Origin: PNAI01 sp964575715 | GTDB lineage: Bacteria > Pseudomonadota > Alphaproteobacteria > Rhizobiales > Xanthobacteraceae | NCBI GenBank assembly: GCA_964575715.1 | Contig: CAZNSG010000068.1 | Coordinates: forward strand, 1-12,490 | DNA length: 12,490 nt | Direction: 5' to 3' | Part shown: piece after piece, positions 1 to 6,000 of the stretch | Layout: every line of letters starts with the position of its first letter | How positions within the stretch are numbered: the stretch's first letter is position 1 | Notes under the pieces: generated by a model | What the model saw: only the letters and a program-made list of their open reading frames with translations | What the model was told of the DNA's origin: nothing | Database searches by the model: none | Program-made: the position numbers and the translations under genes

Positions 1-240
1 GGCGCGCGGCGCCGGTTCCGGCGTCACAAAGGGGCGGCCGTCGTAATAGATGTTATGGCGGCAAAAACCGCCCATGCCCGACACCGACAACATGCATTGC
101 TCGAAGGTGACGAAGGTACACTGGATGCCGCCGCCGTCTTCGCCGCCGTATTCGGCGCACCAGCGGTACGGGTCGGCCCGCGCCGTCTCGCTCGTCGATC
201 CGATCGCCAGCAGGACGATAATGGCGAAAGCGCTGCGCAT
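1..240 (-). CDS. DUF3551 small secreted protein (partial, C-terminus off the left edge)
   Basis: The reverse strand is open from an ATG at 240 to the window edge (80 codons, no stop). The N-terminus has a signal peptide: MRS, a hydrophobic stretch (about residues 4-14), then a probable cleavage after TARA near residue 22. The mature part begins DPYRWCAEYGGEDGGG and contains four cysteines, with the segments TFEQCMLSVSGMGGFC and NIYYDGRP. This Cys spacing and the RWCAxY start match the DUF3551 family, which is abundant in Bradyrhizobium-like genomes and has no known biochemical function. The start is supported by a GGAGG five bases upstream of the ATG. That motif belongs to a tandem repeat array lying directly in front of the gene. 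Export to the periplasm is inferred. The missing end is probably short, since the family is usually about 80-100 residues (from memory). Confidence 0.85.
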   Translation of the reverse strand, partial: MRSAFAIIVLLAIGSTSETARADPYRWCAEYGGEDGGGIQCTFVTFEQCMLSVSGMGGFCRHNIYYDGRPFVTPEPAPRA

Positions 241-323
241 GGTTGCCTCCAAAGGTGGTCGCCTCCAAAAGTGCTCGCCTCCAAAAAGCGGCCGCCTGCA
301 AAAGCGGCCGCCTGCAGGCAAAA
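241..323 (-). repeat. Five tandem 16-17 bp repeats in the leader of the DUF3551 gene, three with an SD core
   Basis: On the plus strand the motif CGCCTCCAAAA or its variant CGCCTGCAAAA recurs with CCTCC/CCTGC cores at 246, 262, 278, 295 and 311, a period of 16, 16, 17 and 16. Read on the minus strand, the three copies nearest the gene contain GGAGG, and the last one sits five bases before the ATG at 240. The two distal copies have GCAGG instead and are expanded by GCGGCCGC. The array therefore duplicates the ribosome binding site of the gene. Whether the extra copies act (standby sites, slippage-variable expression) is inference. Confidence 0.8.
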
Positions 324-505
324 GGCTGGCGGGATGAAATTGAACGCCTCTCCGCCGCCGGCGCAAGCGGCGCGCGCGCATGATCGCGCAGAATTGAACG
401 GGCTTAGGCGCCATCGAACGCGGCCACCCATGCCAAACCGGCGTGCCTAACCGAACGGCGAAGCGCTAACCGCCGCCCGTAACGATCAAGGCCGGCGCGC
501 CCGGA

Positions 506-646
506 TCAGGTTTTCTTGCCGAGCGGACTGACCGTGGGCGAGCCGCCGCTCATGGCCGCCTTGTAGGCCGAGACCTGCTTGGTTTTACCCTCGTCCGACT
601 TGGGTTTTTTCTTTTCCTTGGGTTGCCGCTGTTGTCCTTTGGCCAT
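506..646 (-). CDS. Small Lys-rich hypothetical protein, 46 residues
   Basis: On the minus strand there is an ATG at 646 with AGGAG eight bases upstream, running to a TGA at 506-508. The protein starts MAKGQQRQPKEKKKPKSDEG, continues with KTKQVSAYKAAMSGG and ends SPLGKKT. It is strongly basic at the N-terminal half, has no cysteine, no hydrophobic segment and no signal peptide, and is probably disordered and cytoplasmic. I recall similar MAKGQ...KKPK proteins of about 50 residues, annotated hypothetical, in Bradyrhizobium and relatives. No function is known to me; nucleic-acid binding is possible from charge alone. It stands alone: the DUF3551 gene lies 265 bases downstream on the same strand, and upstream there is a repeat-filled gap. 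The good SD and alphaproteobacterial resemblance make it likely to be real despite its size. Confidence 0.72.
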   Translation of the reverse strand: MAKGQQRQPKEKKKPKSDEGKTKQVSAYKAAMSGGSPTVSPLGKKT

Positions 647-819
647 GACGCGTTCTCCTGCTGGATTTGAAGGGATGGACCGGTGGATTGCCGGAACTTA
701 AGTTGCATCGACGCCCGCGACTTAATTGAGTCGGGGCAAATTTATCCTACCGGACGGCTTTTTTCCAACAGTTCTGCGAGCCCAAAGCTCCGCGCTTACT
801 TCACCTCTCCCCGCTCGTC

Positions 820-975
820 CTTCCCCTCTCCCCTTGTGGGAGAGGGTGGCGAGTGCGGAGCGAAGCGAGCACGAGCCGGGTGAGGGGTTTTCTTCGCAAT
901 AATGATTCTCGAAGCCGACCCCTCACCCGCCCTCGCTGCGCTCGGGCACCCTCTCCCGCAAGGGGAGAGGGGAAG
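820..975. repeat. Long imperfect inverted repeat (two head-to-head copies of a 50-70 bp repeat)
   Basis: The left arm (820-850) starts CTTCCCCTCTCCCCTTGTGG. The right arm (946-975), read on the other strand, is nearly identical over 30 bases. Inside each arm lies a second hairpin (GGAGCGAAGCGAGC-like near 857-870, and CTCGCTGCGCTCG near 932-944), followed by the CGGGTGAGGGG motif facing the centre. It is therefore two copies of one dispersed element in opposite orientation with about 25 bases between them. This is a common repeat type in Bradyrhizobium-like genomes (from memory). Confidence 0.8.
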
Positions 976-1055
976 TGAATTTGTGGCGCCGCTCGCACAT
1001 CGTACGTCGCTCATATTCAAACGGCCAACGCTCCGCCGCCCGTATTATTTGGCCG

Positions 1056-1172
1056 GCGCCGTCATCGCGTATGAAGACCCAGCAATCCATGATGCGATTC
1101 ACCTAGGACAAACATTCGGTGAGATTTAATTTGTGGACGCTCATCATGGATGCGCGGGTCAAGCCCGCGCAT
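1056..1172. repeat. Dispersed repeat, copy 1 (117 bp, without nested insertion)
   Basis: It runs from GCGCCGTC to AAGCCCGCGCAT. It shares GAAGACCC(A/G)GCAATCCATGATGCG, CATCATGGATGCGCGG and GGGTCAAGCCCGCGC with a second copy at 1668-1820. The internal inverted pair CCATGATG / CATCATGG makes a stem. The first 93 bases align with copy 2 without net indel, so copy 1 is an empty-site reference for the 36-bp insertion in copy 2. Confidence 0.82.
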
Positions 1173-1198
1173 GATAGAGAAAAATTATAGAACTGTAA

Positions 1199-1277
1199 GA
1201 TGGGTTGAGCATCGCGAAACTCATTACATGGTTGCGACGTCAGAAATCGAGATGGGTTTCGCTGCATTCAACCCATC
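1199..1277. repeat. Palindromic intergenic element with GATGGGTT ends
   Basis: The left arm GATGGGTTGAGCATCGCGAA is matched on the opposite strand by the right arm ending TTCAACCCATC at 1277, with the same internal CGAAAC(C/T)CAT / GATGGGTTTCG block. This forms an imperfect stem of about 26 bp around a 25-base centre. It is a familiar intergenic repeat type in Rhizobiales (from memory). It lies between repeat copy 1 and the 3' end of the small membrane protein gene. Confidence 0.75.
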
Positions 1278-1295
1278 GCGCTACTTGCCAATCGC

Positions 1296-1490
1296 CTACG
1301 TGGCAATCCGCCGGGCAATGATAATAGCGATCACGCCAGCCGCCGCGAGTGCTCCGCCGCGATACGCCCAAGTCAACTCATTGACCATGAAGCTCGCGGC
1401 CGGATACGGAAAGAAGCCGGTACCTTGCCCAATCCAAAGGAGACCGGTCAGCAGACACAATATGCCAACGATCAAAAGAGCAGTCGCCAT
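1296..1490 (-). CDS. Small inner-membrane protein with two predicted helices, 64 residues
   Basis: On the minus strand an ATG at 1490 runs to a TAG at 1296-1298. A longer open frame continues upstream, but GGAGG six bases before the ATG at 1490 fixes this start, and the upstream extension is not membrane-protein-like. The first helix is about residues 3-20 (starting ALLIVGILCLLTGLLWIG). A short connecting loop contains GTGFFPYPAASFM, and the second helix is about 44-60, ending IIIARR followed by a basic end. I recall many alphaproteobacterial hypothetical proteins of this length with the same WIGQGxGFFPYPxxSFM loop, so it belongs to a conserved but uncharacterised family. The Pro/Phe-rich loop is the conserved part and probably lies on one face of the membrane. 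No partner gene is adjacent. Confidence 0.8.
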   Translation of the reverse strand: MATALLIVGILCLLTGLLWIGQGTGFFPYPAASFMVNELTWAYRGGALAAAGVIAIIIARRIAT

Positions 1491-1667
1491 GTGGCCCCTC
1501 CAAAATCGGTCCGCAGGGCGCCATAGCGAAGACCGTATCGCGCCGTCGGTGTTCAAAAGATAGCGGGCGGAAATCGCCGCGCCAAGGTGCACCGTCGCTC
1601 CACCGCGTAGAATTGCGCATGAGCGCGCATCTTACGCTTTTTGTCTTTGCCGGGCGAAAGCCGCAAA

Positions 1668-1820
1668 GCGCCGTCTTCGCGCCTGAAGACCCGGCAATCC
1701 ATGATGCGTTTCACCAAAGACAAGCCTCCAGCGAGATTTTTTTTGCCGAGGCCCATCATGGATGCGCGGTCCTTCGCCCGCCGAAGGGCTTCGGCCCGCA
1801 GGCGGGTCAAGCCCGCGCAA
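1668..1820. repeat. Dispersed repeat, copy 2 (153 bp, carries a 36-bp insertion)
   Basis: It aligns with copy 1 at 1056-1172 from GCGCCGTC onward with no net indel for 93 bases. The alignment then breaks after GATGCGC and resumes at GGGTCAAGCCCGCGC exactly 36 bases later. The length difference between the copies, 153 versus 117, is fully explained by that single insertion. Confidence 0.82.
1768..1803 (+). repeat. 36-bp nested mini-element (type 2), filled site
   Basis: This is the extra segment in repeat copy 2 relative to copy 1. It begins GGTCCTTCGCCCGCCGAAG and includes a GCCGAAG / CTTCGGC hairpin. It is flanked by GGTC on the left and GGGTC (1804-1808) on the right, like a short target duplication. 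A relative sits in inverted orientation at 6253-6291, sharing CCTTCGCCCGCCGAAG, GGCTTCG and AGGCGGG in the same order. Confidence 0.72.
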
Positions 1821-1851
1821 GACGATTGACACCGAATCCGGATAATCAGTT

Positions 1852-2012
1852 CGTCATTCCGGGGCGCCGCGAAGCGGCGAGCCCGGAATCCATAAACACA
1901 GACCGGGGTTATGGATTCCGGGTCCGCGCCCATCCAAGTCGGCTATAGCCGACTTGGACACTTCAATTCCGATCTCGGGTAAACCCGAGATCGGGCGCGT
2001 CCCGGAATGACG
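1852..2012. repeat. CGTCATTCCGGG / CCCGGAATGACG palindromic repeat with nested composite element
   Basis: The ends CGTCATTCCGG and CCCGGAATGACG are inverted. The internal inverted pair CCCGGAATCCATAA / TTATGGATTCCGGG gives a second stem. The distal loop (CGCGCCC ... GGGCGCG) holds the double-palindrome element at 1933-1994. A shorter relative without that insertion is at 5865-5972 inside uvrB. Confidence 0.85.
1933..1994 (+). repeat. Composite mini-element (type 1): two 26-bp palindromes with a 10-nt spacer
   Basis: Palindrome A spans 1933-1958 with arms TCCAAGTCGGCT / AGCCGACTTGGA and centre AT. Palindrome B spans 1969-1994 with arms CCGATCTCGGGT / ACCCGAGATCGG and centre AA. The spacer at 1959-1968 is AT-rich. 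Both palindromes are perfect and have the same geometry (12 + 2 + 12). The same pair type occurs in inverted orientation at 5555-5618. Confidence 0.88.
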
Positions 2013-2164
2013 GAGTGGAACGGATTATGCGGATTCCGTATGAGAGATGTTCCCGCCCAATTGTGTTACCCCCGCTTGCTTCGCCCCTCCCAATCGCGCT
2101 AGCGATTGCGCGACTGTTCCTTCGCAAACATTCCCAGAAAGCCAATATCATAGAGAGGAATATC

Positions 2165-2890
2165 GTGCCCTCCGCCCCCTCCGACGCCGTCAAATCGCTC
2201 GCCCCCACCGGCACGCTGCGCGTGGCCATCAACCTCGGCAACATGGTGCTGGCGCAGGGCACGCCCGACGCCCCGCGCGGCGTCACGCCGGAGCTGGCGC
2301 GCGAACTCGCCCGCCGCCTCAATGTGCCCTGCGCGTTGACCGCCTTCGACGGCGCCGGCAAGGCGTTCGAGGCGGTCAAGGCCGGCACGATCGACATCGT
2401 ATTTCTTGCCATCGAGCCGGTGCGCGCCGCCGAAATCGCCTTCACCGCGCCCTACGTGCTGATCGAGGGCGTCTACCTGGTGCCGAAAACGTCTTCGCTG
2501 CAAACGGTCGCCGACGTCGACAGCGCAGGGGTACGCATCGGCGTCAACAAGAACTCGGCCTACGATCTCTTTCTCACCCGCACGCTCAAACACGCCAAGC
2601 TGGTGCGCGGCGACGACGGCGTCGCGCTCTTCATCAACGACAAGCTCGAAGCCGCCGCCGGCGTCAAGCAGCCGGTCGCCGCCTATGCCAAGACCAACCC
2701 CGATGTGCGCTTGATCGACGGCCGCTTCATGGAGATTCAACAAGCCATGGGCACGCCGCAGGGCCGCGATCCCGCCAGCGCGAAATTTTTGCGCGCCTTT
2801 GTCGAGGAGATGAAGGCCTCGGGCTTTGTCGCCGATGCGCTCAAGCGTTCCAACCAGCCCGACGCCGCGGTGGCGCCGCCGGCGGGGTGA
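2165..2890 (+). CDS. SBP_bac_3-like amino-acid-type substrate-binding protein lacking a signal peptide, 241 residues
   Basis: The proposed start is the GTG at 2165, with GAGAGGAA ending four bases upstream. The frame stays open back to 2015, but that part lies at the edge of a repeat and does not look like a leader. The protein opens with the typical domain start GTLRVAINLGN (about residues 12-22), then VTPELARELARRLNVP, FEAVKAGTIDIVFLAIEPVRAAEIAFTAPYV in two parts around residues 65-95, GVRIGVNKNSAYDLFLTRTL, LEAAAGVKQPV, and a C-terminal FVEEMKASGFVADALKRS. This is the two-lobed fold of polar amino-acid ABC receptors (family 3). No signal peptide or lipobox is visible and no permease or ATPase gene is adjacent, so it may act in the cytoplasm or be an orphan receptor. 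I recall similar leaderless proteins in Bradyrhizobium. It converges on uvrB, with a repeat in the gap. The family call is firm; the ligand is unknown. Confidence 0.85.
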   Translation: MPSAPSDAVKSLAPTGTLRVAINLGNMVLAQGTPDAPRGVTPELARELARRLNVPCALTAFDGAGKAFEAVKAGTIDIVFLAIEPVRAAEIAFTAPYVLIEGVYLVPKTSSLQTVADVDSAGVRIGVNKNSAYDLFLTRTLKHAKLVRGDDGVALFINDKLEAAAGVKQPVAAYAKTNPDVRLIDGRFMEIQQAMGTPQGRDPASAKFLRAFVEEMKASGFVADALKRSNQPDAAVAPPAG

Positions 2891-2938
2891 GCGCGGCGTA
2901 AGCGCGCATCCCGCGCGTGTGGAATCGGCTCTACGATC

Positions 2939-3022
2939 CGCTCGTCCCCGCGAAAGCGGGGACCCAGAACCGAGATTCCGAGGATTTAACATCTGGATTC
3001 CCGCTTCCGCGGGAATGAGCGG
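2939..3022. repeat. Palindromic repeat in the convergent gap between two genes
   Basis: It begins CCGCTCGTCCCCGCGAAAGC and ends GCGGGAATGAGCGG. Hairpins GTCCCCGC / GCGGGGAC and ATTCCCGC / GCGGGAAT flank an AT-richer middle (AACATCTGGATT). This CCCGCGAAAGCGGG type is widespread in Proteobacteria. It lies between the 3' end of the solute-binding gene (2890) and the 3' end of uvrB (3058), and may stabilise both transcript ends. No T-tract follows either hairpin. Confidence 0.78.
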
Positions 3023-3057
3023 GGTTCGGATTTCGCTCAACACAAACGGAATGCGCG

Positions 3058-6000
3058 TTACCGCTCGCGCGGTTTAAATCCGCCGCGCATGCCGGCGCGG
3101 CCGGAAGTCGAGCGCGGACCGCGCGCTCCCACCTCCCCCTGGAGGGGGGAGGTCGACGCGCGCAGCGCGTCGGGTGGGGGTGAACTTTTTTCCCGCGCGG
3201 TCACCCCACCCCGCGCGCTTTCAGCGCGCGACCCTCCCCCTCCAGGGGAGGGTGAAGCAAATCGCTTCGCCGTCGGATCGTCCACCACCGCCAGTTCGAT
3301 GGCGCGCAGGCGCTTGATCTCGTCGCGCAGCCGCGCCGCTTCCTCGAAGTCGAGATCGTCGGCCGCCGCGCGCATGCGCTTTTCCAGATCGCCGATCACC
3401 GCCTCGAAATTGTGCCCGATGGTGGCGGCCTCCTCGGCCATGCCGCCCTGGATGTCCACCATTACGTGGTCGCGCTCGTAGGCGCTCGCCATGATGTCGC
3501 CGATCGATTTCCTGATGCTTTCCGGCGTGATGTTGTTGGCGACGTTGTAGCTATTCTGCTTCTCGCGCCGCCGCGCGGTCTCGCCCATGGCGCGCTGCAT
3601 CGAGCCGGTCACTTTGTCGGCATAGAGCAGCACGCGGCCCTCGATATTGCGCGCCGCCCGCCCGATGGTCTGAATCAGCGAAGTCTCGCTGCGCAGAAAT
3701 CCTTCCTTGTCGGCGTCGAGAATAGCCACCAGCGCGCATTCCGGATTGTCGAGCCCCTCGCGCAACAGGTTGATCCCGACCAGCACGTCGAACGCGCCCA
3801 GCCTTAAATCCCGAATGATCTCGATGCGTTCGATGGTGTCGATGTCGGAGTGCATATATCTGACACGAATCCCTTGCTCATGCAGATATTCGGTCAAATC
3901 CTCCGCCATGCGCTTGGTCAGCACCGTCACCAGCGCGCGGAATCCCTTGGCCGCCACCGCGCGCGCTTCGCCCACCAGATCGTCGACTTGCGTGCGCGCC
4001 GGCCGCACCTCCACCGGCGGGTCGATCAGCCCGGTCGGGCGGATCACCTGCTCGACGAACACGCCCTGCGTCTGATCGAGCTCCCACGGCCCGGGCGTGG
4101 CGGAGACGCACACGGTCTGCGGCCGCATGGTGTCCCACTCTTCAAAGCGCAGCGGCCGGTTGTCCAGGCACGAGGGCAGGCGGAAGCCGTATTCCGCCAG
4201 CGTCGCCTTGCGCCGAAAATCGCCGCGATACATGCCGCCGAGCTGCGGTACGGTGACGTGGCTCTCGTCCACGAACACCAGCGCGTTGTCCGGCACATAT
4301 TCGAACAGCGTCGGCGGCGGTTCGCCCGGCTTGCGGCCGGTGAGGTAGCGCGAATAATTCTCGATGCCGGCGCAGGCGCCGGTCGCTTCCATCATTTCCA
4401 GATCGAACAGCGTGCGCTGCTCCAGCCGCTGTGCTTCCAGCAAGCGCCCGGCGCGATTGAGTTCTTCCAGCCGCTGGCGCAATTCGAACTTGATGCTCTG
4501 GATCGCCTGCAGCAGCGTCGGACGCGGCGTGACGTAGTGCGAATTGGCGTACACTTTGACGAATTCCAGCTCGTCGGTCTTATGCCCGGTGAGCGGGTCG
4601 AATTCGTGGATCGATTCCACCTGATCGCCGAACAGATTGATCCGCCAGGCGCGGTCTTCGTAGTGCGCCGGAAAAATGTCGATCGTGTCGCCGCGCACCC
4701 GGAACGTGCCGCGCGCGAAATCCGGCGTGCGCTTGTATTGCAGCGCCACCAGGTCCGTGATCAGCCTCCGCTGGTCGATGCGCTCGCCGCGTTTGAGCGC
4801 GAACGTCATCGCCGAATAGGTTTCCACCGAGCCGATGCCGTAGATGCACGACACCGAGGCGACGATGACCACGTCGTCGCGCTCAAGGAGGGCACGAGTC
4901 GCACTGTGCCGCATGCGGTCGATCTGCTCGTTGATCGCGGAATCCTTTTCGATGTAGGTGTCGGTGCGCGGGATATAGGCTTCCGGCTGGTAATAGTCGT
5001 AGTAGGAGACGAAATACTCCACCGCGTTGCCGGGAAAGAAGTTCTTGAACTCGCCGTAGAGCTGGGCGGCGAGCGTCTTGTTGGGCGCCAGGATCAGCGC
5101 CGGCCGCTGCGTCGCCTCGATCATTTTCGCCATGGTGAAGGTCTTGCCTGAGCCGGTGACGCCGAGCAGCACCTGCGTGCGCTCGTTGCGCTTAACGCCG
5201 TCGACCAGGTCTGCGATCGCCTGCGGCTGGTCGCCCTTGGGCTCGAACTCCGATGTGATCTTAAGCCGGCGGCCGCCTTCGCTCTTCTCCGGCCTTGGCG
5301 GACGGTGCGGCGCCCACACCCGCACGCTGCCGTCGGGCGAAAAAAATTCCCGCCGTCCCTCGCGCAGCAATGTCTCCAGCGCCTGCATGCTGGCGGAGGC
5401 GCCGGTGAGGCCAGTCTCGATCGGCCGCGGCAATGCGACTTTCTGCCTGCCACCAAGTTTTTCCGCCTCCCCCTGGAGGGGGGAGGTCGGTCCGCGTAGC
5501 GGACCGGGTGGGGGTGAATTTTTTTCCCCTCCGGTCACCTCACCCCGCGCGCCACCGAACTCGGGCTTGCCCGAGTTCGGCTCTTTAGATTGCGCAAGTC
5601 GCATAGATGCGACTTGCGTGGCGCGCGACCCTCCCCCTCCAGGGGAGGGTGAAGTAGTGTCCGCCTCGTCGTCCTCCGTAATCCCCAGCGCCTTCGCCAG
5701 ATCCGGATCGAGCTCGCCCGGCGAAGCAGGAATACGACCGACGTAGCCCTTCTGCGGTGCTTCGCCGAAACCTTTCTTCGTCGATCTGCGCGCTTTGTGG
5801 GCGGCGGCGAAATCCGCGCGCCGCTCGAACGAATTATCCGGCGGCGGCTGCAATCCAGTTTTATCGGTCATTCCGGGACGGCGCGCAGCGCCGGGCCCGG
5901 AATCCAGATGCGATATCGGCGTTTGTTTCTGGATTCCGGGTTCGCTCGCTTCGCTCGCGCCCCGGAATGACGATGAATTTCCGGTTTGCGAGCCGATCCC

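Larger units (their letters stand above)
647..1295. other. Gene-free stretch filled by dispersed repeats
   Basis: No ORF here looks like a protein. The first part (647-800) is the leader and upstream region of the small gene at 506-646 and is locally AT-richer; I see no confident promoter. From 801 to 1277 it is almost entirely three unrelated palindromic elements laid end to end, listed separately. The open frames in this stretch, on both strands, are read-through of these repeats. Confidence 0.7.
1491..2164. other. Gene-free stretch with two large repeats and nested palindromes
   Basis: No protein-like frame is present. 1491-1667 is the upstream region of the membrane protein gene and shows no clear signal. 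1668-1820 and 1852-2012 are dispersed repeats with smaller palindromes nested inside. 2013-2164 leads into the solute-binding protein gene and includes a small hairpin (CAATCGC, GCTA, GCGATTG at 2091-2108). GAGAGGAA at 2153-2160 is the likely SD for the GTG at 2165. Confidence 0.7.

Noticed and set aside
241..323. Possible CRISPR array
   Set aside because: The units are 16-17 bp in direct tandem without spacers, so it is a simple tandem repeat.
796..1129. Small open frames with PSPLVGEG / PLPQGERG-like peptides
   Set aside because: They are translations of the inverted repeat at 820-975 with no SD; such frames arise wherever this repeat occurs.
2091..2108. Small hairpin CAATCGC-GCTA-GCGATTG as a third mini-palindrome
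   Set aside because: It is only 18 bp with a 4-nt centre, lacks the 12+2+12 geometry and has no partner palindrome, so it is not counted in the family.
2099..3043. 314-codon open frame on the minus strand
   Set aside because: It is antisense to the solute-binding protein gene and runs into a repeat; composition is that of a shadow frame.
3850..5151. 433-codon open frame on the plus strand
   Set aside because: It is antisense to the uvrB helicase core, rich in Arg/His/Ala as expected of GC-rich shadows, and has no recognisable domain.
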